Shown piece after piece: positions 1 through 6,428 of a DNA stretch of 23,964 nucleotides; the first letter of the stretch is position 1, and each line of letters opens with the position of its first letter. A model generated the notes under the pieces. It made no database searches, was not told the origin of the DNA, and was given only the letters and a program-made list of their open reading frames with translations. Origin of the DNA: Candidatus Bipolaricaulota bacterium (GTDB lineage Bacteria > Bipolaricaulota > Bipolaricaulia > UBA7950 > UBA9294); NCBI GenBank assembly GCA_015485945.1, contig WFSM01000087.1:1-23964 (forward strand). The letters run 5' to 3'. The position numbers and the translations under genes were made by a program.

Positions 1-522
1 GACGCGACAACGCGCCGGTTCTCCGGGATCAGGATCGTGGTCAACAACGCCGGCTTCTCCCAACATCGCACGCTCGCGGACATGACAATCGCCGACTGGC
101 ACCGCGCGCTGGCGGTCAACCTGTCCGCCGCGTTTTACACGGTGAAGGCGGCGTTGCCCTATTTGCAAGTCGAGCCGTGGGCACGGATTGTCAACATCTG
201 CTCATTACGGGCGATGACCGGCTCCGACCACGGAGCGCACTACGCCGCCGCCAAGTCAGGATTGATCGGGCTCACCAAGTCGCTCGCGCTTGAGCTTGCC
301 CCGCGGATCACAGTGAATGCGATCTCACCCGGTTACACCTACACCGACATGACGGCCAGGACACTCGATGAAAAGGGCGACCAGATCTACGCCAAGATCC
401 CGGCCGGCCGCGCCGCCCGCCCGGAGGAGATTGCCGCCCTGGTTGGGTTCCTGTGTTCGGAAGAAGCGGGCTACATCACCGGGGAGACGATCAACATCAA
501 CGGCGGGATCTACATGCGATGA
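1..522 (+). CDS. short-chain dehydrogenase/reductase (SDR), 3' part
   Basis: This is the C-terminal part of a classical SDR oxidoreductase. The reading frame is open from base 1, so the N-terminal Rossmann glycine motif lies upstream of the window. Visible landmarks in order are the NNAG motif, a catalytic Ser in 'NICSLRA', the YxxxK pair in 'HYAAAKSG', the 'ISPGYTYTDMT' cofactor loop, and the family-typical ending 'GYITGETININGG'. Together they give the Asn-Ser-Tyr-Lys catalytic set of NAD(P)(H)-dependent alcohol/ketone oxidoreductases such as FabG and sugar dehydrogenases. The substrate cannot be told from this fragment. The stop overlaps the start of the next gene as ATGA, so the two are probably translated together. 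I am confident of the family but not of the substrate. Confidence 0.92.
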   Translation, partial: DATTRRFSGIRIVVNNAGFSQHRTLADMTIADWHRALAVNLSAAFYTVKAALPYLQVEPWARIVNICSLRAMTGSDHGAHYAAAKSGLIGLTKSLALELAPRITVNAISPGYTYTDMTARTLDEKGDQIYAKIPAGRAARPEEIAALVGFLCSEEAGYITGETININGGIYMR

Positions 523-1751
523 CCGATATTCGTGCCTATGACCACGACCGGGATTTTGAGCCTCTAAAACTGATCTGGCGCGAGGTCGGCTGGCTCACGG
601 GAGAAAAGCGGGAGGAGGAAGCGCTTAAGCTGTTCGTTGACGGGGCCCGCATCTGGGTGGGGGAAGTCAGCACAAGCGTCGAGTCCGCAGTGGCTGTCGT
701 GCTGGGATCGCTGCGCTACCTGGACGAGGATCTCCCGCTCGCGGGGATTGCCGGAGTGACGACGAGTCGGATCGCGCGCCATCGCGGGCTCACAAGCAGG
801 CTCATCGCCAATGTAATTGCACGCGCAGCTATGGACGGTGCCGCTGTGTGCGGTCTGGGCATGTTCGAACAGGGATACTACAATCGGTTCGGATTCGGGA
901 CCGGGAGCTACGAGCACTCGTTCACGTTCGACCCTGCCGCCCTGCGGGTGGATGCCCCTCCGCGCGTCCCGGTTCGCCTCAGTCCGGACGACTGGAAGCG
1001 GGTGTACGCCAGTCGCATCGCGCGCCGCCGGGCACACGGATCATGCACCATCGAATCAGCGCCCCTCACCCACGGCGAGATGCTGTGGACGAAAAACGGA
1101 TTCGGGTTGGGATACGCGGATTCCTCCGGTACGATCACCCACCACTTGTGGGCGGGGACCGACGACCCGGCGCACGGACCATACGCGATATGGTGGCTTG
1201 CCTACCGAACCGGCGATGAGTTTATCGAGCTGTTGCAACTGCTGAAAAGCCTAAGCGATCAGGTACACGCAGTGCGAATGGCTGAGCCCCCCGGTATCCA
1301 GTTCCAAGACTTCATCACCCAGCCGTTTCGCCTCCATCAGCTCACCCGGGGTGGAAAACTCGAAGTGCGGACGCGTGCCAGTGCCTACTGGCAAGCACGA
1401 ATCGTTGATCTCCCGCGGTGCATCGCTGCGGTGCGGATTCCGGTCGCGGTTGAGTTCAACCTCGAGCTTGTCGACCCGATCGTGGATTTCCTCCCGCCTG
1501 ACGCCGCGTGGCATGGAATCGGCGGGAATTATGTGGTTCGCTTCGGCTCGGAGTCCAACGTTCGTCCGGGGCAGAAATCAGGTTTGCCCACACTGCACAC
1601 GGCGGTGGGGGCGTTCACCCGGTTATGGCTCGGTGTGCTCCCGGCGAGCGGGTTGGCGATAAGTGACGACCTCGCCGGACCGGGGGACTTAATCGCGAAG
1701 TTGGATGAAGTGCTGCGTTTGCCGGCGCCGCACTTCGATTGGGACTTCTAA
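519..1751 (+). CDS. Eis-like GNAT N-acetyltransferase
   Basis: A 410-residue protein built like the Eis (enhanced intracellular survival) family: an N-terminal GNAT fold, a second GNAT-like middle region and a C-terminal SCP2-like region. The acetyl-CoA loop is seen around residues 80-95 (GVTTSRIARHRGLTSRL), and the characteristic 'QGYYNRFGFG' segment lies near residue 118. The length matches the family (about 400). Eis proteins transfer acetyl groups from acetyl-CoA to amines, including aminoglycosides and lysines; the natural substrate here is unknown. I chose the ATG at 519, which overlaps the preceding TGA as ATGA. The frame stays open further upstream, but that part only shadows the dehydrogenase gene. 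The protein is cytosolic and lies in the same operon as the SDR. Family assignment is good; a resistance role is not implied. Confidence 0.85.
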   Translation: MTDIRAYDHDRDFEPLKLIWREVGWLTGEKREEEALKLFVDGARIWVGEVSTSVESAVAVVLGSLRYLDEDLPLAGIAGVTTSRIARHRGLTSRLIANVIARAAMDGAAVCGLGMFEQGYYNRFGFGTGSYEHSFTFDPAALRVDAPPRVPVRLSPDDWKRVYASRIARRRAHGSCTIESAPLTHGEMLWTKNGFGLGYADSSGTITHHLWAGTDDPAHGPYAIWWLAYRTGDEFIELLQLLKSLSDQVHAVRMAEPPGIQFQDFITQPFRLHQLTRGGKLEVRTRASAYWQARIVDLPRCIAAVRIPVAVEFNLELVDPIVDFLPPDAAWHGIGGNYVVRFGSESNVRPGQKSGLPTLHTAVGAFTRLWLGVLPASGLAISDDLAGPGDLIAKLDEVLRLPAPHFDWDF

Positions 1752-1768
1752 AAAAGGAGGTGAGGCAT

Positions 1769-1999
1769 ATGCGTACATTGGGAAGGTTCATCGCTGGCGG
1801 GGGAATCGTCGCGTTCTTCTTTTTCAGTTGGATAATTGAGATGCTGTGGAACAGCATCGTCGTCGGCCATCTCGGGCTGTTCAAACCGCTCAACTACTGG
1901 CAGGCGGCCGGGCTATGGTTTCTGATCACAATCCTGTTTGCCGGGGTCGGAATCGGGACCGGACGGTCCGTATGGTGGAGCCGGTGGACCCGGGATTAA
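1769..1999 (+). CDS. small two-helix membrane protein, unknown function
   Basis: A 76-residue protein that I do not recognise. Two hydrophobic segments are visible: residues about 8-30 (an FFFF-containing stretch ending in the Trp-rich 'WIIEMLWNSIV') and about 50-68. The C-terminus is short and basic ('RSVWWSRWTRD'), probably cytoplasmic. The start at 1769 is supported by an almost perfect Shine-Dalgarno sequence (AAAGGAGGTGAG, 1753-1764) a few bases upstream. An in-frame start at 1739 would overlap the preceding gene and has no such site. It follows the Eis-like gene by 17 bases and is probably the last gene of that operon. No enzymatic motif is visible. Confidence 0.72.
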   Translation: MRTLGRFIAGGGIVAFFFFSWIIEMLWNSIVVGHLGLFKPLNYWQAAGLWFLITILFAGVGIGTGRSVWWSRWTRD

Positions 2000-2095
2000 T
2001 TAGCCCGCAGGCGAAAGTAACCCGGATTGAAAGCTGTCATGTCGTCTGGGTGCACTGATTCTCCTGGCGGGAACACCCGCGGCAAGCTCCTAATG

Positions 2096-2354
2096 CTACA
2101 ATCGGTGTATCTTGAGGAAGTTCGTTTTTCCGCCGCCACCACCGGGTAATGGCAGGCCGCGGTCTCGCCGGAGAGCATCACGGCGTCCGTCCCGTCGAGG
2201 ATAGCGTTGGCCGTGGGAATGACACCATCGATTGTAGCATCTGCGTCGCGGTGATCACGGGAATCCCAGCACGATTGCACCGCCGAATGATCTGCTTTTG
2301 ATGCAGCGGCACCTCTTCCACTGAAATTTCCACCCCGAGATCGCCGCGGGCGAC
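2096..2354 (-). pseudogene. mosaic fragment of pyruvate kinase (pyk remnant)
   Basis: This minus-strand fragment matches two separated parts of the intact pyruvate kinase gene at 6429-7856. Bases 2096-2145 correspond to the 3' end of pyk (6429-6480): they encode GGGKTNFLKIHRL-stop against GGGKTNFLKVHRL-stop, with several silent changes. Bases 2141-2354 correspond to 6886-7127 and are nearly identical (about five mismatches by eye). They lack 28 bases, removed between two GCGTTGG direct repeats, which shifts the frame. The roughly 400 bases of pyk between the two parts are missing, with the joint in a CCGCCACCACCGGG-like stretch shared by both sides. The fragment cannot make a working enzyme. 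It abuts the PAS-HD-GYP remnant at a shared GAC. I see no gene in the preceding 2000-2095. Confidence 0.9.
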
Positions 2355-3331
2355 GCCATCATTATGGGAGACGGAGAAGGAAAGATCGTCTTTTGGAACC
2401 AGGCCGCTCAGGAGATCTTCGGCTACACCGCCGCGGAGATAGTCGGACAGTCCGTTGCCATGCTCATGTCGGAACGCTTCCGGGAGGCCTTCTCTGAGCG
2501 GGTGCGACGGTGGCGCAAGACAGGGAGGATCGAAGTTCCCAAGACACGAGTCGTCCGTCCGGGGCTGCGGAAGGACGGAAGCGAGTTTCCGGCTGAGATA
2601 TCCTACGCCGATTGGGAAGTCGGTGGTAAGACGTTCACCACTGCTGTGATCCGCCGTTACTGACCGGGTGGAGGCGGAACGTAACCTCAGGGCGAGTTAC
2701 AGACGGCTGCAGCGCACGATGGAGGGCGTGATAGACGCGCCTCGAATCGGCGATTGCGCTGCGCGACCCCTACACCGCGGGACACCAACAGCGGGTGGCG
2801 AAGTTGGCGGTCGCGATCGCGGAGGAGATGAAGCTTCCTGCCGATAAAATCGCGGGATTGCGTTATGCGTGCTTGGTACACGATATCGGGAAGCTCGCTG
2901 TCCCCGCCGAGATCCTCGCCAAACCAGCAGTACTGACGGAGATGGAATTCGCATTGATCAAGTTCCATCCCCAGCAGGCGTACGACATCCTTAAGGAGGT
3001 CGATTTCCCGTGGCCGGTGGCGGACATCGTCCTTCAGCACCACGAGCGACGTGATGGTTCCGGCTATCCGCGGGGGCTTAAGTGCAACGACATCCTCCCC
3101 GAAGCGCGGATCATCGCCGTTGCCGATGTCGTCGAGGCGATGGCTTCGCATCGCCCCTACCGCCCGGCGCTGGGGATCGAGGCCGCCCTCGCCGAGATCA
3201 AGGCAAAGCGGGGGAAGCTCTATGACCCCCGGGTGGTCGACGCCTGCGTATCCGTGTTCGAGAAGGGGTTCACGTTTGCAGCCGACGGTGATCACCGCCC
3301 TCAAGAATCGCAGCCGGGTCACCTTCACTGA
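2352..3331 (+). pseudogene. PAS-HD-GYP signalling protein, truncated and frameshifted
   Basis: This is the remains of a PAS sensor joined to an HD-GYP domain, the cyclic-di-GMP phosphodiesterase type. The PAS part (2352-2663) begins abruptly at 'DAIIMGDGEGKIVFWN', directly after the pyk fragment, so anything originally N-terminal is lost. A frameshift near 2655 turns the expected 'VIR-D-VTDRVEAERNL' into a premature TGA at 2661. The linker continues in the next frame until an extra C near 2740 shifts it again, and the HD-GYP part then reads 'LESAIALRDPYTAGHQQRV' onward. The HD motif ('VHDIGKLAVP') and GYP motif ('HHERRDGSGYPRGL') are both intact. Two frameshifts, lost 5' sequence and no clear start make a functional protein unlikely. 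A fragment starting at 2795 or an internal ATG could still be translated. Confidence 0.85.
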
Positions 3332-3364
3332 TTCCTTGTAGCCCCTGCGCTCGTTGGGGACAGT

Positions 3365-3393
3365 TTGCCGGATACGCTCGATTTCAGTAAAAT
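3365..3393 (+). promoter_or_regulatory. putative sigma-70 promoter for the ABC operon
   Basis: TTGCCG (3365-3370), a 17-base spacer and TAAAAT (3388-3393), about 50 bases upstream of the first permease start. Spacing is ideal and the -10 box is good; the -35 box matches 4 of 6. The surrounding stretch is AT-richer than its neighbours. This is a pattern match only. Confidence 0.4.
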
Positions 3394-3441
3394 TTCATTG
3401 ATATTTCATGACGATGGGGGTGAAGTGCATGGGCGGGGAAG

Positions 3442-4299
3442 ATGGCTCGCCAGCGGTGGTTGAGCGCGCTATTAGTAGCATCACTGCTCGTGTTCGTGGT
3501 GCTGATGGCTATCTACGGCCGGCGGCCGTACCTGCCACGGTTGTCGTTTCCCACGGCAGCTGCGTGGGAGAAACTGCCGCTGTACGGGCTGTATTCGTTC
3601 ATTCGCATGCTCGCCGCTTACCTGCTGTCACTGTTATTCTCCATCGTCTACGGTTATCTCGCCGCTACCAGTCGCCGCGCTGAGCGGTTCCTCGTCCCCG
3701 CACTTGACGTATTGCAATCTGTTCCCATCCTCGGATTCTTCCCGGCGGCGATTTACCTGTTTATCCAGCTGACCGGTGGGGGAGAGTTGGGGATAGAACT
3801 CGCCTCCGTATTTCTCATCTTCACCTCCCAGGCATGGAACATGACGTTTGGGGTATACGAGGCCATTCTTACCATCCCCGCCGATGCGCGCGAGGCGCTG
3901 GAGACGTTTGGCGCCAGCCGCTGGCTTACGTTCAAACGGCTGTTGCTGCCGGCATGCGTGCCGAAGCTGGTGTACAACACGATCATGTCGTGGGCGGGAG
4001 GATGGTACTTCCTGATGGCGGCGGAGATCGTGGCTGTGGGGCCGGTGCACTATAAACTTCCCGGGCTGGGCTCGCTGATGTACACCGCGGCGGAGCAGGG
4101 GAAAATCGGATTGATGCTGCTCGCGCTCGGCACTCTGGTGGGGATAATCGTAGCGATGGACTTCCTGCTGTGGCGGCCGCTGTCGGTGTGGGCGGAGATC
4201 TTCCGTTACGAGTTCACCGCCGCTCCGCCCAGTCGGTCACAGGTGCTCGATTGGTGGCGCCATTCTCACATCGTCCACGCGATCAAGGCCGGAGCGTGA
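3442..4299 (+). CDS. ABC transporter permease (NitT/TauT-like), first half of a split pair
   Basis: A 285-residue integral membrane protein. There is a hydrophobic N-terminal helix (residues about 8-25) followed by about five more membrane segments. The permease-ATPase coupling loop (EAA-type) lies at about residues 140-175, in 'TIPADAREALETFGASRW' and the following 'LLLPACVP'. It resembles the BPD_transp_1 permeases of nitrate, taurine and sulfonate-like importers, specifically the group whose two permease halves are often fused into one duplicated protein; here they are separate genes. The stop is 3 bases from the next start, and an ATPase follows, so this is one transporter complex in the inner membrane. 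No substrate-binding protein gene is in the operon, and the cargo cannot be named. The start at 3442 has only a weak upstream purine run. Confidence 0.85.
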   Translation: MARQRWLSALLVASLLVFVVLMAIYGRRPYLPRLSFPTAAAWEKLPLYGLYSFIRMLAAYLLSLLFSIVYGYLAATSRRAERFLVPALDVLQSVPILGFFPAAIYLFIQLTGGGELGIELASVFLIFTSQAWNMTFGVYEAILTIPADAREALETFGASRWLTFKRLLLPACVPKLVYNTIMSWAGGWYFLMAAEIVAVGPVHYKLPGLGSLMYTAAEQGKIGLMLLALGTLVGIIVAMDFLLWRPLSVWAEIFRYEFTAAPPSRSQVLDWWRHSHIVHAIKAGA

Positions 4300-4302
4300 G
4301 CG

Positions 4303-5145
4303 GTGGGGCGGGCGATATCCGCGGCGACTACCGTACCAGCACGGCGGTTGCGGGTACGTCGGCTAGGAGCAGCAGTGGCGCGGGGCAAGCGTCCGCTCGA
4401 GTGGGTGATGGCCGGGGCGGGGATAGCGATAGCCGGCTATCTGACGTGGCGCGCGGTCGACGCCCTAATCGCGGCGTTCTCCCAGCCGTTGCCGCACGAC
4501 GCGGTTCAGATTCCCTTCGCGATCCTCGCGTCACTCGGCCGGCTGACACTGGCGTACCTGATCGCATTAGCATGGACGGTACCGCTCAGTATCTGGATCG
4601 GCGAGAACGAACGTGTAGCCCGCATCGTGACCCCGATTGCGGAAATCGGGGCGTCGATCCCGGCCACGGCATTGTTCCCATTGATCGTCCTGTTCGTTAT
4701 TCGTATCTTCGGGGGAATGAACGCTGCTTCTGTATTGCTCGTCCTCACAGGAATGCAGTGGTATCTGCTGTTCAACCTGATCGCTGGCGCCCGTGCCATC
4801 CCTCAGGAATTGAAGGAGATGGCGCACAGCCTGCGTCTGCCGCGATGGCGCTATTGGCAGCGGGTTGTGCTCCCCGCATTGCTTCCGTCATTGCTCACCG
4901 GCAGCATCACCGGGTGGGGCGGAGGGTGGAATGCCCTCATTGTTTCCGAATATTTCGTATACAACCAGAAAATTTATCATGTATTAGGAATTGGGGCGCT
5001 TCTCGACCGTGCCACATATGAACTGGGGAATGGGGTACTGATCCTGTTGACGCTGGGAGCGATGGTCGGGATAATCATCCTTCTGAACCGGCTGGTGTGG
5101 CGACGGTTGTACCAGTGGGCAACCCGGCGCTATCGGTTTGAGTGA
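4303..5145 (+). CDS. ABC transporter permease (NitT/TauT-like), second half of a split pair
   Basis: The 280-residue partner permease of the preceding gene. A basic N-terminus (residues 13-30, rich in Arg) precedes about six membrane helices. The EAA-type coupling loop is at about residues 165-195 ('IPQELKEMAHSLRLPRW' then 'VVLPALLP'). The following 'TGWGGGWNALIVSEYF' mirrors 'MSWAGGWYFLMAAEIV' in the first permease, showing that the two are paralogous halves. The GTG start at 4303 lies 3 bases after the previous stop. A later ATG near 4408 would remove the basic tail, so the exact start is uncertain. The stop overlaps the next frame at GTGA (5142-5145), and the ATPase gene begins at once. 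It presumably forms a heterodimeric pore with the first permease. Confidence 0.85.
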   Translation: MGRAISAATTVPARRLRVRRLGAAVARGKRPLEWVMAGAGIAIAGYLTWRAVDALIAAFSQPLPHDAVQIPFAILASLGRLTLAYLIALAWTVPLSIWIGENERVARIVTPIAEIGASIPATALFPLIVLFVIRIFGGMNAASVLLVLTGMQWYLLFNLIAGARAIPQELKEMAHSLRLPRWRYWQRVVLPALLPSLLTGSITGWGGGWNALIVSEYFVYNQKIYHVLGIGALLDRATYELGNGVLILLTLGAMVGIIILLNRLVWRRLYQWATRRYRFE

Positions 5146-5156
5146 CGGAGGAGCGG

Positions 5157-5894
5157 ATGGACCTGATGCGGTTGGAAAACGTGGGGAAGCGGTTCGACAC
5201 CATCTCGGTGTTGGATGGAATCACCATGACAGTGGACGAAGGACAGTTCATCGCGGTGGTTGGCCCGTCCGGGTGCGGGAAATCCACGTTGCTCCGCATC
5301 ATTGCCGGATTGATTTCTCCCACCACCGGGCAGGTGCTGCTGGCCGGGCGCCTTCTCACCGGGGTCAATCCCGAGACGGCGTTGGTGTTCCAATCGTTCG
5401 CGCTGTTGCCGTGGCTCACCGTACAGGCCAATGTGGAGTTGGGACTGGAAGCGCGGCGAATCCTGGTAGCCGAGCGGCGCCGCCGCGCCGGGTTCTATAT
5501 CGATAAGGTGGGGCTGGAGGGGTACGAGGAGGCGTATCCGCGGGAGCTATCGGGCGGGATGCGCCAGCGGGTCGGTCTGGCGCGGGCGCTGGCGGTGGAA
5601 CCGAAGATTCTGCTCATGGACGAGCCGTTCTCCGCGCTCGATGCGCTCACCGCGATCAGCCTGCGGGAGCTGGTCCTCGACCTGTGGGCCGATCCGCAGG
5701 TGCCGGTGAACGCGTGCATCATGGTCACTCACATCATCGAAGAAGCGGTGGAATTGGCGGATCGGGTACTTGTGCTTTCCACCCATCCAGGGAGGATCGT
5801 GAAGGAAGTGGAGGTGACCCTTCCGCGACCGCGGGACAAACGGTGGCCGGAGTTCAATGAATATGTTGACCAGATCTTCTCCCTCATGGCATAA
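5157..5894 (+). CDS. ABC transporter ATP-binding protein (NitT/TauT-like)
   Basis: A 245-residue nucleotide-binding subunit with every catalytic motif present: Walker A GPSGCGKST (about residues 36-44), Q-loop Gln79 ('VFQSFALLPW'), ABC signature LSGGMRQR (131-138), Walker B ILLMDEP (151-157), D-loop 'SALDAL' and the switch His192 ('VTHIIEEA'). 'LLPWLTV' and the overall order are typical of nitrate/taurine-type ATPases. I chose the ATG at 5157, just behind a GGAGGAG site. A GTG at 5142 overlapping the previous stop, or an ATG at 5166, is also possible. In related systems this protein usually carries a C-terminal AAA-associated domain; here it ends at normal ABC length and that domain is the next gene. 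It powers the two upstream permeases at the membrane's inner face. Confidence 0.9.
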   Translation: MDLMRLENVGKRFDTISVLDGITMTVDEGQFIAVVGPSGCGKSTLLRIIAGLISPTTGQVLLAGRLLTGVNPETALVFQSFALLPWLTVQANVELGLEARRILVAERRRRAGFYIDKVGLEGYEEAYPRELSGGMRQRVGLARALAVEPKILLMDEPFSALDALTAISLRELVLDLWADPQVPVNACIMVTHIIEEAVELADRVLVLSTHPGRIVKEVEVTLPRPRDKRWPEFNEYVDQIFSLMA

Positions 5895-5905
5895 TAGGAC
5901 TAATC

Positions 5906-6391
5906 ATGGACGATAAAATAGACCCGTTACCAGATGCCGGCGTCAATCGCATTCTGGGATTGTTAGAGATCATCGACGATCGCGGTGGGCGCGAGGATAT
6001 TTACCGAATAGCGCATGAGCTCGATTACGAGTTCGGCGACCTCCTTGCTGTTGTGAAGGCCGCGGAGCTGCTCGGGTTTCTCACCACGCCGGGCGGAGAC
6101 GCCCTGCTGCTGCCGTTGGGCAAGCAAGTTATCGACGGTGATGCCAACGTAAAAAAGGCGATATTTAAGCGACAACTGGAACAGGTGGCGCTGATTAACC
6201 GCATCATTGAGTTCCTCGCTCAGCGCGAAGGCCGAAGCGCTGATAAGGAAGAGATACTGGCCGAATTGTCGCGTCTGCTGCCGCAGGAGGACCCGGAAAA
6301 GGTATTTACGACATTGCTCAATTGGGGGCGGTATGCAGAGTTGTTCGGCTACGATCCGGACGAGGACAGATTTTACATTGATCAGATGTGA
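5906..6391 (+). CDS. AAA-associated domain protein, detached from its ABC ATPase
   Basis: A 161-residue acidic protein resembling the AAA-associated C-terminal domain (Pfam PF09821 type) found at the end of nitrate/taurine-like ABC ATPases. Features are the opening 'INRILGLLEIIDDRGGREDIYRIAHELDYEFGDLL'-like region (described here in part), a winged-helix-like 'VVKAAELLGFL', and a C-terminal 'LLNWGRYAELFGYDPDEDRFYI' that is characteristic of the family. In most relatives it is fused to the ATPase. Here 11 bases and a different frame separate them, so this is a true split and not a simple readthrough. It is probably a cytosolic regulatory subunit of the transporter. Its stop is 37 bases from the end of convergent pyk. 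The family call comes from memory of the motif pattern. Confidence 0.75.
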   Translation: MDDKIDPLPDAGVNRILGLLEIIDDRGGREDIYRIAHELDYEFGDLLAVVKAAELLGFLTTPGGDALLLPLGKQVIDGDANVKKAIFKRQLEQVALINRIIEFLAQREGRSADKEEILAELSRLLPQEDPEKVFTTLLNWGRYAELFGYDPDEDRFYIDQM

Positions 6392-6394
6392 CCG

Positions 6395-6424
6395 TGATCC
6401 ACGGGTGTCAACCGCTCGTGGTCA
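6395..6424. terminator. possible stem-loop between convergent genes
   Basis: TGA(T)CCACG at 6395-6403 can pair with CGTGGTCA at 6417-6424, with one bulged T, between the ends of the transporter operon and pyk. There is no clear run of T on either side, so it is at best a weak or factor-assisted terminator. Confidence 0.25.
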
Positions 6425-6428
6425 GCGA

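Noticed and set aside
564..1514. Several open frames on both strands inside the Eis-like gene
   Set aside because: They have no family features, no ribosome sites and lie entirely within a strongly supported coding frame; long shadows are expected in GC-rich DNA.
1996..2280. A 94-codon minus-strand open frame containing 'AILDGTDAVMLSGETA'
   Set aside because: The matching stretch is a piece of pyruvate kinase, but the frame is only partly in register and both ends are unrelated; it is part of the pyk remnant and not a gene.
3408..3683. A plus-strand open frame starting just before the first permease
   Set aside because: It overlaps the permease in another frame and has no recognisable protein features, whereas the permease frame shows clear membrane helices and a coupling loop.
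4170..5021. A 283-codon plus-strand frame across the two permease genes
   Set aside because: Arg/Ser/Gly-rich low-complexity translation typical of an off-frame reading of GC-rich DNA; the two permease frames explain the region.
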